A DNA stretch of 64,000 nucleotides from Papilionanthe hookeriana x Papilionanthe teres (taxonomy: Eukaryota; Streptophyta; Magnoliopsida; Asparagales; Orchidaceae): assembly GCA_022702705.1 (NCBI GenBank), contig CM040428.1:116668183-116732182 (forward strand). Direction: 5' to 3'. Position 1 is the first letter of the stretch, and the number at the start of each line of letters is the position of its first letter. Shown one piece after another: positions 53,890 to 64,000 of the stretch. Both the position numbers and the translations under genes were made by a program. The notes under the pieces were generated by a model. The model ran no database searches, was not told the DNA's origin, and saw nothing but the letters and a program-made list of their open reading frames with translations.

Positions 53890-53934
53890 GGGTTGCCTCC
53901 CATAAAGCGCTTGGTTTAACGTCATCAGCCCGAC
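53890..53934 (-). promoter_or_regulatory. Conserved post-integrase block of element E
   Basis: On the minus strand: GTCGGGCTGATGACGTTAAA, then AAGCGCTTTATGGGAGGCAA and CCC. It starts about ten bases after the integrase stop. Element D has the same block at 15,287-15,331. Confidence 0.65.
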
Positions 53935-53943
53935 CTAATTCAG

Positions 53944-55310
53944 TTAGTGTTCAGGTTGACTAAGCATTAAAACCTCTTTAAAATTTGATCGTCTATTTTC
54001 GAAATATGGTTTTAATCTATGTCCATTTACTTTAAATCTATATCCTGTTTTTGGATCTTCAATTTCTATAGTTCCATATGAAAATATTTGAGTTATGGTG
54101 AAAGGTCCTAACCATTGAGATTTTAATTTCCCAGGAAATAATTTCAATCTAGTATTATAAAGCAAAACTTCTTGTCCCGGTTCAAAATTTCTCTCGATTA
54201 ATTTTCCGATCATGCCATAATTTCATCCTTTCTTTATAAATCCTACCATTATCATATGATTCATTCCTTAATTCTTCCAATTCATTTAATTGCAACAACC
54301 TCTTCTCATCAGCTTCTTTCATATTATAATTAAATTCTTTAATCGCCCAATATGCTTTATGCTCTAATTCAACTGGTAAGTGGCAAGTTTTTCCATATAT
54401 AAGCCTATAAGGAGTCATTCCAATCGAGTTTTATAAGCGATCATGTATGCCCATAATGCGATGTCTAGTCTTATAGACCAGTCCGATCTATTAGGATTTA
54501 CGGACTTTTCTAATATACGCTTAATCTCTCGATTAGAAACTTCAGCTAATCCACTTGTTTGTGGATGATAAGCAGTCGATATCTTATTCATAATATTATA
54601 CTTTTCTACTGGTTTGTGAATATATTTGTTTCTAAAATGAGTTCCTCCGTTAGTGATAATCACTCTCGGCATTCCAAATCTAGTAAAAATATTTTTCATT
54701 AAGAATTTTGAAACACTTTTAGCATCACATCTAGATAAAGCTTGTGCTTCAATCCATTTGGAAACATAATCAACAGCTACTAATATATATGAGTTTCCAA
54801 ATGACGGAATAAAAGGTCCCATGAAATCTAATCCCCAAACATAAAAAAATTTCAACTTCTAATATAAAATTCAGAGGCATTTCATTTTTTCTTGATATGT
54901 TTCTTACTCTTTGGCATTTATCGCAGGTTTTAATATATCTATATACATCTCTAAATAGAGTAGGCCAGTAGAATCCAGATTGTAGAATTTTATATGCAGT
55001 TTTATCTGTCCCAAAATGTCCTCCAAAATCAGAATCATGACATTTTTGAATAATTAGTTCAATTTCTTCATAAGGCACGCATCTTCTAATAATTAGATCC
55101 TTACATTGCTTATATAAGTATGGTTCATCCCAAAAATATGATTTAGTATCGTAAATGAATTTTTTCTGTTGTTGCAAAGTTAACATAGGTGGTAAAATGT
55201 CACTTACAATATAATTTACTATATCAGCATACCAAGGTATTTTCAACTCATTAATATTATAAAGTTGTTCATAAGGAAAACTGCTTAAAATTTCATTATC
55301 AATATTAGAT
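53944..55310 (-). pseudogene. Element E integrase, second catalytic Asp replaced
   Basis: The H2C2 finger is in the frame 54,770-55,582: CHDSDFGGHFGTDKTAYK and CDKCQR. The core, in 54,415-54,855, has WGLDFMGPFIPS (first Asp), VIITNGGTHFRN (expected TDGG, Asp to Asn) and SNREIKRILEKS (Glu). The frame 54,182-54,418 has LPVELEHKAYWAIKEFNYN, and 53,944-54,213 the C-terminal domain with PGQEVLLYNTRL, LKSQWLGPFTI and HRLKPYF. Two frameshifts and the Asn change inactivate it. Confidence 0.85.
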
Positions 55311-55900
55311 AATTCATGATTTTCTAATCTTGATAAATGATCAGCAATTTGATTATCAGTTCCCTTTTTGTTAACTATCTCAAAATCAAATTCTTGCATT
55401 AATAATATCCATCTGATTAATCTTGGTTTAGAATCTTTCTTTTGCATTAAATATTTTATAGCAGAATGATCAGTATGCACAATGCATTTAGTTCCTATTA
55501 TATAATGCCGAAATTTATTAAAAGCATATACAACTGCTACTAATTTTCTTTCAAGAATCGTATAATTTATTTCAAGCATCATTTAGAGTTTTACTTAGCA
55601 TAATATATAACTTTGAAAATCTTATCATATCTTTGCCCAAGAACTGCTCCTATAGCATAATCAGTAGCATCACACATAAGCTCAAATGGTTTCTCCCAAT
55701 TAGGTGAAACTATTATAGGTGCTGTAATTAATTTATCTTTTATTAATTCGAAAGCATTTAGGCATTTAGTTTTAAATTCAAATTTTTTGTCCTTTTCAAG
55801 AAGTTGGCATAGAGGTTTAGTAATTTTTGAAAAATCTTTAATATAATGCTCGTAAAATCCAAGCATGTCCAAGAAAACTTCTTACCCCTTTTACCGTAGT
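55311..55900 (-). pseudogene. Element E RNase H and RT connection
   Basis: The frame 55,591-55,872 has YIKDFSKITKPLCQLL and ELMCDATDYAIGAVLGQR. After a frameshift at about 55,590, the 270-residue frame 54,770-55,582 continues with YTILERKLVAVVYAFNKF (catalytic Glu region altered from TEKELLA), CIVHTDHSAIKYLM and DNQIADHLSRLE. Confidence 0.82.
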
Positions 55901-56700
55901 TGGAGGTGGTAATTTAGATATTACTTGAATTTTTGCAGGCTCTACTTCCATGCCTTTTTCTGAAATTTTATGCCCTAATATAATGCCACCTGTAATCATA
56001 AATTGATATTTCTCCCAATTAAGCACTAAATTAGTTTTCTCACATACTTCAAATACTTTTTCAAGATGATTTAAGCATGTGTCAAATGTTGTTCCAAATA
56101 CAGAGAAATCAACCATAAATACTTCTATTCCATTATCAATTAATTTACTAAATATAGACATCATACATCTTCGGAATGTTGCAGGTGCATTACATAATCC
56201 AAAAGACATTCTTCAAAAAGCGAAAGTTCCATAAGGACTAGTAAATGTAGTATTATCTTGATCCTCAGGAGCAATTTGTATTTGATGATAACCGGTATAT
56301 CCATCTAAGAAACAAAAATATTTATGTCTGGCTAATCTATCTAACATCTGGTCTAGAAATGGTAAAGGGAAGTGATCTTTTCTAGTGGTCGTGTTTAATT
56401 TTCTATAATCAATACATATTCGTCATCCAAGTAACTTGTCTTATAGGGATAAGATCATTATTTTCATTAACTTTGATCGTCACCCCTCCTTTTTTAGGTA
56501 CACAGTGAATTGGGCTTACCCAAGCACTGTCAGAAATAGAATATATAATACCATTATCTAACCATTTTAAAATTTCTTTCTTGACTACTTCTTTCATTAA
56601 CAGATTTAATCTCCTTTGTGGATCTGCTTTAGGTTTATGTTCATTATCTAAAATAATTCTGTGCATACAAATTGAAGGACTAATTCCTTTAATATCTCGC
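55838..56700 (-). pseudogene. Element E reverse transcriptase, FMDD changed to FMVD
   Basis: The frame 56,409-56,666 has MHRIILDNEHKPKADPQRRL and SDSAWVSPIHCVPKKGG. Frame changes near 56,410 lead to FCFLDGYTGYHQI, and the frame 55,838-56,209 has MSFGLCNAPATFRRCM and the catalytic box EVFMVDFSVFG, where the first Asp of FMDD is Val. RT cannot work without it. Confidence 0.85.
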
Positions 56701-57930
56701 TAAAGTCCAACTAAAAATTTTCTTATATTTTTTTAACGTATCTAAAAGTTTTTGTTCTTGAGATTCATTTAATTCAGATGAAATAATAACTGGTAGAGTT
56801 GAAGAATTACTTAAGTAAGCATATTTTAAATGATTAGGTAACATTTTTAACTCAAGTTCAGGAGGTTTAATAATTGATGGAACTATATTTTTTTCAGTAT
56901 TTTCAGTGTTATCCAAAAATTCAAATTTCTCTTGAATATAATCTAATTCTTCAATTCTCTCAGATTTTTCAATTAATTCAATATTTTCTTTTTCTAAATT
57001 TTCTTCATAATATTCTTTAAAAAATTCTTTTTGTAAATGATCAAGTACTTCCATTCGAAAACACTCATCATCTTTTTCTAGCGCATGATATTTCATTGAT
57101 TTAGCAATATTAAAAGTTACTTTTTGGTCATTTACTCTCATAGTTAATTCTCCTTTCTGAACATCAATCGTAGCATTTCCAGTGGCTAAAAAAGGTCTTC
57201 CTAAAATGATAGGAATTTCTTTATCTTCTTCCATATCTAGAACAATAAAATCTACCAGGAAGATAAATTTATCCACTTTTACTAATACATCTTCAATAAC
57301 TCCCTTAGGATATGTAACAGAACGGTCAACTAACTGAAGAGTTACTGAAGTAGGTGAAATTTCTTCTAATCCTAATCTCTTAAAAATTGATAGAGGCATT
57401 AGATTGATGCTTGCTCCTAAGTCACACAAAGCTTTTCCATAGAATTTTTCTCCAATAGCGCGAGGTATAGTGAAACTACCAGGATCTTTTAATTTTTCAG
57501 GAAGTTTTTTCTGATTAATAGTACTACACTCTTCACTAAGTGCAACCATTTCATTATCAGTAAATTTTCTTTTTTTATTTAGAATATCTTTCATGAATTT
57601 TACATAGTTTGGCATCTGTTCTAAAGCTTCTACGAAAAGAATATTTATCGTTAATTTCTTCAAAATTTCAAGGAATTTAGCAAATTGTTTGTCTTTTTTA
57701 TGTTGAATTAGTCGTTGAGGAAATGGTGGTGGAGGTTTTTCAACAGAAATTTTCATTGGTATTAAAGAATTTTCAAAGTTTTGATCTTGTTGATTCTTTT
57801 CCTTTTCAATTTTCACTTCCTCTTTTGGACTTTCAAGTTCTTTCTGAATTTGAGGTTCTAATTCTTTTCCACTTTGTAATTGTATCTTGTTAATTTGTTC
57901 ATTTCCCTTATCTTTAGGATTTATTTCCAC
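56689..57930 (-). CDS. Element E gag-pro linker, protease and start of RT (413-codon open frame)
   Basis: This is the longest open frame in the window. Residues 1-60 are a charged linker (EKPPPPFPQRL at ~65). FVEALEQMPNYVKFMKDIL is at ~95. The protease active site CDLGASINLM is at ~175 and ILGRPFLATGNATIDVQKGE at ~245. An acidic linker (residues ~290-345) precedes MLPNHLKYAYLSNSSTLPVI at the RT start. The frame ends early at FSWTLARY. The protease looks complete. The initiator Met is only the first in the frame; the natural product would be a polyprotein from gag. Confidence 0.8.
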   Translation of the reverse strand: MEINPKDKGNEQINKIQLQSGKELEPQIQKELESPKEEVKIEKEKNQQDQNFENSLIPMKISVEKPPPPFPQRLIQHKKDKQFAKFLEILKKLTINILFVEALEQMPNYVKFMKDILNKKRKFTDNEMVALSEECSTINQKKLPEKLKDPGSFTIPRAIGEKFYGKALCDLGASINLMPLSIFKRLGLEEISPTSVTLQLVDRSVTYPKGVIEDVLVKVDKFIFLVDFIVLDMEEDKEIPIILGRPFLATGNATIDVQKGELTMRVNDQKVTFNIAKSMKYHALEKDDECFRMEVLDHLQKEFFKEYYEENLEKENIELIEKSERIEELDYIQEKFEFLDNTENTEKNIVPSIIKPPELELKMLPNHLKYAYLSNSSTLPVIISSELNESQEQKLLDTLKKYKKIFSWTLARY

Positions 57931-59290
57931 ATTACTAGGAAATGTTCCAGGTATCTATTATTAAGTGCAGTAGCGATATGTCCAAGTTCAGTTTTAATAT
58001 TTTTGATAGCTGTTCCTTGATTTTGTAATTGATTTCCTTGTATTTGTAATTGATTTCCTTGATTTTGTAAATGTTGACCCATATTTAATATTAATTCTTC
58101 TATAGATAATTTCTTATCTTTAAATTGAGGGTTATTATTATTAAATCCAGGTGGATAATTAGGTTTATAATTAGGATTTCTTTGATTAGATGGATTTCCT
58201 AATTGTTGTGTCATATTATTCATCCATGGTTGATTAGTTGTATTATTATTTCAATTTAAATTAGGATGATTTTTCCATCCAGGATTATAATAATTTGCAT
58301 AAGGATTATTGGGTCTGTTGTTAATTGCATTAATTGTTTCATTTTGAGATTGGGATTCTATAAGTTGTCCAGATGAATTTTCTTCTGTTATAGTTGGAGA
58401 GTAATTCATTCCAAAATGATCTTATTTTTTAGATATAGTAGCAATTTGTGAAGCTAACATAGATATTGCATCATTTTCATGAATACTAGCTATTTTTTTC
58501 GGATTCATTCTATCAGCAGGCCTTTGAAAATTATTTGTTGCCATTTCTTCGATTAGTGCATAGGCTTCCTCAAATGGTTTTGACATTAATGATCCTCCAC
58601 GAAGCAAGCATCGATGATTGATCTTAAAGATCCTACTAATCCATTATAAAAAGTTTGGATAATTAACCAATCTGGTAACGCATGATGTGGGTATTTCCTA
58701 AGAAGTTCTTTAAATCTCTCCCAAGATTCATATATTGACTCTCCATCAAATTGACTAAAAGAAGTTATATCGTTTCTAAGCTTAGCAGTTTTAGATGGTG
58801 GAAAATATTTGGATAAAAATTTTTGTGATAATTCTCCCCAAGTTTTAATAGATCCAGGTTCTAACGAATTTAACCACATTTTAGCCTTATCCCTTAAAGA
58901 AAAAGGAAAAAGTCTAAGTCTGATAGCATCGTTAGATACTCCTTCATATTTGAAAGTAGCACATAGTTCTAAAAAACTAGTAAGATGTAAATTAGGATCT
59001 TCAGTAGGTGAACCACTAAATTGATTGTTTTGTACCATTTGGATAATTGCAGGTTTAAGTTCGAATGAATTAGCAGCTACATCAGGGTTTTGAATAGTTA
59101 AATGAATTTCATCTAATGTAGGATTGGCATAATCTCGTAATGGTCTTAGTTTATTGATATTTTCATTTTCAGGTATATTTGCCATTTGTGTTAAATTTAT
59201 AATTTCTCTTTTTTGTTTTCTAATTCTTTTAATTGTACGCTCTAATTCTGAATCGTAAGGTATTAATTTTTCGTTTCCAAATTTTCGCAT
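57921..59290 (-). pseudogene. Element E gag, long open pieces
   Basis: From the ATG 59,290 (MRKFGNEKLIPYDSELER) 234 codons are open to 58,586, with RDYANPTLDEIHLTIQNPDV, LRLFPFSLRDKAKMWLNSL, TWGELSQKFLSKYFPPSKTA and WLIIQTFYNGLVGSLRS. A frameshift at ~58,600 leads to MSKPFEEAYALIEEMATNNF (58,422-58,607). A stop at ~58,425, and another frame gives the Asn-rich tail (57,921-58,223) with a QNQGNQLQ repeat. A last frameshift enters the protease frame. Gag would build the particle. Confidence 0.85.
58010..58080 (-). repeat. 24-bp minisatellite in E gag (GNQLQxQ repeat)
   Basis: About three units of TTGTAATTGATTTCCTTG (plus strand) with small differences encode LQNQGNQLQIQGNQLQNQG. The D and G gag tails have a single such unit, so E expanded it. 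Confidence 0.75.
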
Positions 59291-59337
59291 ACAATTTTAA
59301 AAAATAGTATGTTACTTTAGTAAATAATTTCTTTACT

Positions 59338-59355
59338 TCCTCGGCAACGGCGCCA
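59338..59355 (-). promoter_or_regulatory. Element E primer-binding site (tRNA-Asp)
   Basis: The minus strand TGGCGCCGTTGCCGAGGA matches the complement of the tRNA-Asp 3' end with one mismatch. It is six bases from the LTR, and gag starts 47 bases later. Confidence 0.88.
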
Positions 59356-59361
59356 AAAACT

Positions 59362-60927
59362 TGATCCACTTTTTGTATGTATGTATTTTATGTTTATAGC
59401 AACGAAACCAAAAACTATATCCCGCTTTAAATATAGGTATATGATTTAATGTATAATGTGGATTCTACGCAAGTATACGTATCATATCAAGTAATACAGG
59501 GCTCTAGTGGAGTCCTGGTTATCGATCCTACAGGGAAGTTTTTAACGTAATTGTTATCGACTAAATTTAAAGGAATTACTTACTAATAAAGTGAACAGAT
59601 ATTCAAAGTAACTATAATAAACTAAAGTAAACTAATGCTTGAAATAAGTTGATTTAATTAATTCAGAAAAAGTATCCTTCTCCTTGTTTTTAGAAAATTA
59701 AATGAATGATGAATTTAAATAGAATTTTTAAATGTATTGTGACAAATAGGAGCATTCCTATTCTTTACCCTTTGGTCCAGGTGCAAAGAACATTGACTAA
59801 TCCTATGTTTGATTACTGAATTTGCGGCTAGGCTAGGAGGATACTGGCTGCCACTTCGTAGCTCCCACGTTCCCCTCACCTGAGGGCTAACATCTACACT
59901 TCAGCTCTCAAACAATAGGATCGAATTGAGTATTTTAGTCTGTCACACTAAAATATCCAATTCTACGCCCGATAATTAATATTTCCCTATTTATTTGCAC
60001 CCGCCTTCCAAGGCTTTTGACTTCCCTGAATATTGGATGTAATTTTTACTATAGTTGATAATTCAACATATTTTAACTACTCAATTGGCCGGATTGAAAG
60101 TAAATTAAGTTTTAAGTAAAAATTATCACAATTTATTTATATTATATTAAGTGCTTTTATTTAATTTCATCAATCCACATAATTTTCATAAACAAGGAGA
60201 AAGACTAAGAAAACTACTCAGAAAGCATGGGAATAAAACAAAGCATGGATTTCATTTAAAGTTAACAACAATAAACAAAGATAATTATCTTAATTTCCTT
60301 CCCAAGCAGACTCCTTGAAGTTCCTTTGACTTTTCCTTCTATTACAACAACTAAATAGCACTTAATTAAACTAATGAACTCACTAAACACACTAAAACTA
60401 AATTAAACTCACACAAATTACACTTAAGACACTAGAAATAGACTCACAGAAGTCTCAAAAGACACACACACTCTAGAATTCGGCCTCTATTTATAGAGGT
60501 AGGCAAAGGTCCAAGGGGTGCTTAAACACCTCTTCAAAAAGTGTCCAGGTTCAATGTTTATGCATTTTGAACTAGCTCGCCGTCGGCGGGAAACGACCTC
60601 GCCGTCAGCGGGGCTTCTAGAAGGTCTTCAAACCTCGCGATCTCGCTGTCGGCGGGCTCGGGCTCGCTGTCGGCGAGGTAGTTATAATTCCTTCAGAAAT
60701 TTCTCCTCAATATCTCGCCATCGGCGGCCTCGATCTTGCCGTCGGCGAAGTAGTTAAATTTGCATGAATTTTCTCCTTTTTGATTCAAATTTGCTCCATT
60801 TCATGTTTTTTGCTTTTATCACTAATAAATCTTCATTCCTACAATAAAATAAAGAAAAATACCTCTCTTTAAAGTGAAATTTCATAAAAAATAGATATAA
60901 ATTTCTTTATGTATTTTTCTGTGATCA
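59362..60927 (-). repeat. Element E 5' LTR (1,566 bp)
   Basis: On the minus strand it starts TGATCACAGAAAAATACATA at 60,927 and ends AGTGGATCA at 59,362. It is collinear with the 3' LTR, with a dyad cluster at 60,576-60,750, the conserved block at 59,463-59,482 and a primer-site echo at 59,399-59,423. Confidence 0.93.
60576..60750. repeat. GC-rich dyad cluster, E family, 5' LTR copy
   Basis: Six words of the CTCGCCGTCGGCGGG type with the same spacing as the 3' LTR copy. A few words differ (GCCGTCAGCGGGG, CGCCATCGGCGG). Confidence 0.85.
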
Positions 60928-60932
60928 TCTAC
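60928..60932. repeat. Right target-site duplication of element E (TCTAC)
   Basis: It is identical to 46,688-46,692. Confidence 0.88.
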
Positions 60933-63465
60933 CAAACTCCTAATCCTATTGCTAGTCATTTCCTATGACGTCTAGATTCTTGTATTTTGTTAAGGATGAT
61001 TTTCTTCATCAAAGAACATTTAAATTCAGTTGTTCTTCTAAAACATCCCATCATATTGAGGAAGTGCTTGGGACGAATCCTAAACATCTTTTCAAAACTT
61101 CTGGGATTATTTAGAGTCCAAATGAATTTCTTTGTTTAAGTGAATTAATCATCCAAGAATTCAGTTAAGTTTTGCTTCTTTCTCAGTGAATTAGGATGTT
61201 TGATTATCCTATAAGTAAAGTGACATTTCACTTGATACTTTACTTAAGAGTTATAATAATGAAAACCTTTAGGGGGCAAATCAGTTTGTTAAAGAATTTA
61301 ATGATTTAAAATTAGACGTGGTGATTTAAAGCGATTTAATTTAGTTATGAAATTTTAATAATTTTAAGTTTGGAATAGTGTTCAAGTTGTTTTAATTTAA
61401 TTAAATCTTTACATCTTTAATGATCTCAATGTATTAAATTAATTTGGGTTGAAAGAGATGTTTAGATTATTCAATTTAAATTTTAATGACTTAATTTTAA
61501 TTTAATTGAAATATTTTAGGTTAATTTTTAATTGATTTGATTTTTTATGTTTTCAATTATGAATTGTCTTAAGGTTGATTTTTTTTGAAGTTTCAAATGT
61601 GTTTTAGATTTGTTTTTTTTAAAGTAATTTCAAATTAATTTTATTGTTTTAAATTTATTTCAATTTGATTATCAAGTTATTCAATGTTTTTTGTTTTAAT
61701 TTAATTAAGGTTTATTTTCCTTTTAATTATTTAATTATTAATTCCAATTATCATCTTACATTTAATTCAAAGTTAAATATTATTAAAATGATTCATTTAG
61801 GGATTTTAAATTAAAGAATTGATATCTTCTTAGGTCATATCCCTAACCTTAATAATCCAAATTTTTAATCTATTCTTCCAAAATTTAAATTATTTAATTA
61901 ATTAAAGTTCACTTCAAATATTTTCAAGATAGTTGGTGGGTTTCTACCCCTTAATTCGCTAGGTTTCAATCATCTATGAGAAAAGTTAAGATCAGATATT
62001 TTGCCCTCCCTTTGATTAGACCTAAATATTAATTAGGGTTAAAATCCTTTAATTACCTTTATGCCCCTTTAGGCTTATTTATTTCATAACTCATCACATT
62101 AAGCTCAAATGAACTTAACATTTTTATTTCACTTCACTCATATGTCAATTTAGACATTAGAGGGGAAAATGTGATTTTTCTGAATTTAATTTAATTTATA
62201 TAATTATTTTTTGTGAAAAATAAGTGTTTTCAATGAAAATTCAACAACATGACCAAGGTAAGATTTATGTCCTTAGGAAAATTATGACATGTTCCTACTA
62301 ACTAGAGGACCACTTGGACCAATTTTGGTGATTTTTTGAAATATATTTTATTTATTATAATTATTTTGAGTTTTGGAGTGTTAATTAATTATAAAATAAA
62401 ATTAATGTTGAAAAATAAATTTTATGTTTTTCTTAAGTCTCTCTGACCTCAAGGAGTTTAGAAAAACAAATTTTATATTTTTATGATTTTTCTTTGATTT
62501 ATTAGAATTAATTTAGTGAAAAGGTTGAAAAATCTATTTTTAATATTAAAACTTGTCTTAAGCATTTAAAATTCAATATCTTTACTTTAAGACTTGGGAA
62601 AAATATTTGGTTTGTTCCTAAGAGATTAGGAGGTGAAATATGACATTTTTATGATTTTTATTATTTTTTAATTATTTAAAATATTAAAATATGGTGAAAA
62701 ATGAAGATTTTTAGAAAATTTTAATTTTAATTTTCTTAGATTTCCCTAATATCAGAGAAGCCCCAAAACCAATTTTATGAATTTTTAAAATATATTTTTG
62801 GAGTTATGAATTTTTAAACTTTAATTTTGCTCATGTAACTTAATTGGTCCATTTAGTGGGGCTAATCACCTCTAATTGGTTTCAAATTTTTATGTGAGGT
62901 CCCTCTAATCCTAAAGATCAGTGAATAGTTGTTTTCAAGTTCTTTTGATGTGTAATTAACCCTAATTAATTAATGTTCATTTTTTAGTAATTAGGCTAAT
63001 TAGGGTTATTCTTAATGAGTTAACTCAATATATAATTATCCTAGGGTCTTCTAGTCCTAAGAAACTTCCCCAAATTTTCCTAGAATTTTATAAGCAATAT
63101 GCTAATTAATGGAATTAAAATACCAAAAATAGTGATATAAACTTGAAAAATACATAACTTGCTATAGAGATAGCCTCTGACCTTGAAAAATTCAGGGAAT
63201 GTTCCCATGATCAGAGGCTTCAAAAGCCTTATGGTCTCATGCCATGGTGAATTGTCTATGCAAATGGAGAATTAAAATACTGAAATTAGTAAATAATTAA
63301 TTAAAAATAAAATGCTCATCAAATTAACTCAATTCTTCTTTCACATTATTCTCCTCTGTTCGCTGAGTAAGAGGGTATTTTTATTTTATTTTTTGATTTT
63401 TCTACACAAAGATATGAATTTTCTAATTTCTGGGTATTTAATTAAATAAAAAAATCCATATTTAT
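60933..63465. other. AT-rich region without a recognised gene
   Basis: No open frame of note and no protein similarity seen. 61,280-62,200 is dominated by TTTAATTTAATT-type words. 62,280-63,060 has recurring phrases such as TTTTTATGATTTTT and CCTAAGA-GA-TTAG (62,610-62,640 and 62,750), suggesting old internal duplication. 63,175-63,235 has a CCTCTGACCTTG / GATCAGAGGCTTC near-inverted pair. It may be host intergenic DNA or an old element. Confidence 0.4.
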
Positions 63466-64000
63466 CTACTTATCCATGTGGCGCCGACTCATCCTCGATA
63501 GCTCCGAAAGCCCACGCGGCGCGCTCCCATTCGACGCCGCCATCTGACTCAGCGCTCCGGGGGCCCGCGGTTTACGTACCATTCTCTGGTCTGATGTCAT
63601 CTGAGCTGTCCACTTGATACACGCGCGATCAGATGGCGTCTGGTCATCGTTTACGACTGGTGTGCACCCGTGACCATCCACACTAAAACCCTAAGATCTA
63701 TCTCATTTCTCAACAGATTTTTGTGTTCTTATTCTCTATGGATTCGTGTTGAAGAGGCGAACACATCCATACGGTTTATGTGTTATGAAATTAACTTAAA
63801 CGAAATGAAGAATTGCTGGAAGCTCTCGGGGAGGAGGAGTGTCCATACCTTGGTTCAGGAGGTGAGGCCTCAACTGAATGTGCTTGGCACGTTCGTTGGA
63901 GTTGGAGGAGCCTGGGAATGAAGCCTCTGGCCTTGTCGAATTGTCTAAGTACAACTTCCACAAAGCCCAATTTCACAGCTTGGCCGATAGAGAGAATGGC
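63466..64000. other. GC-richer island with telo-box; possible edge of a gene or element
   Basis: Composition changes sharply at about 63,475, from AT-rich to GC-rich with many CG dinucleotides. It contains a perfect 10-bp inverted repeat CGCCATCTGA (63,538-63,547) / TCAGATGGCG (63,629-63,638) and AAACCCTAA (63,686-63,694), a telo-box seen in many plant promoters. A pyrimidine run with TTCTCAACAG follows at about 63,705. The frames on either strand (61-83 codons) match nothing I know. The window ends before identity can be settled. Confidence 0.35.

Larger units (their letters stand above)
46693..60927 (-). mobile_element. Element E: complete Athila-like Ty3/Gypsy element, 14.2 kb
   Basis: On the minus strand: 5' LTR (60,927-59,362), tRNA-Asp primer site, gag, PR, RT, RNase H, integrase, conserved spacer block, ORFx1, a 615-bp tandem duplication, ORFx2, a 1.3-kb non-coding region, polypurine tract and 3' LTR (48,260-46,693). 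TCTAC flanks both sides. The LTRs differ by several substitutions per 200 bases by eye, so it is not very recent. Gag-pol has frameshifts and lost catalytic residues, while ORFx2 is nearly open. Confidence 0.93.

Noticed and set aside
63670..63921. Plus-strand 83-codon frame near the right edge as a host gene
   Set aside because: No recognised domain; the opposite strand is equally open. Kept only as part of the unassigned island.

Overview
The window is repeat-dense, AT-rich nuclear DNA of a flowering plant. Nearly all recognisable coding sequence belongs to two retrotransposon groups: plant L1-type LINEs (DUF4283-type ORF1, endonuclease, RT, zf-RVT, RNase H) and Ty3/Gypsy elements of the Athila type (tRNA-Asp primer site, long LTRs, gag-PR-RT-RH-INT order, an extra ORF downstream of pol). 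No intact host gene, tRNA, rRNA or CRISPR array was seen. I cannot name the species; a dicot is likely only by general resemblance.

Layout. (1) 1-28,715: four LINE relics, all on the minus strand and head to tail: A (1-766, cut by the window edge), B (856-5,802), C (5,803-8,899 continuing at 22,597-24,690) and I (24,691-28,715). (2) 8,900-22,596: Athila-like element D, minus strand, inserted into LINE C with a 5-bp AGAGC duplication. Both outer ends of D are the same (U3, TGATACACC) end of the LTR. (3) 28,716-32,066: AT-rich DNA without a gene. (4) 32,067-38,858: element F, plus strand, 5' LTR to integrase, with an RTE-type LINE tail in its gag. (5) 38,859-42,530: element G, plus strand, starting inside the F integrase and ending inside its own RT. 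It is joined tail to tail to element H (42,531-45,055, minus strand, integrase back to RT). (6) 45,056-46,687: unassigned DNA with stacked hairpins. (7) 46,693-60,927: element E, minus strand, complete from LTR to LTR (1,568 and 1,566 bp) with a TCTAC target duplication. (8) 60,933-63,465: AT-rich DNA. (9) 63,466-64,000: a GC-richer island with a telo-box, possibly the edge of a host gene or another element.

How it works together. All pol genes are broken by frameshifts, stops or lost catalytic residues, so nothing here looks autonomous. The most distinctive structure is in the Athila-like elements. Each family carries its own short GC-rich dyad word (GGCGGCTAAGCGCC-like in D and G, CTCGCCGTCGGCGAG-like in E, GGCACCATAGCACC-like in F). 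It sits at the same place in the LTR and, in D and E, again in the spacers around the ORFs downstream of pol. Those ORFs (one in D, two divergent copies in E) encode a protein with a conserved N-terminal domain and a coiled-coil or acidic tail, where an env gene would sit, but with no visible membrane segment. The LTR 3' ends of D and E also contain echoes of the primer-binding-site junction. These features, plus the U3-U3 insertion of D, are the parts most worth a second look.
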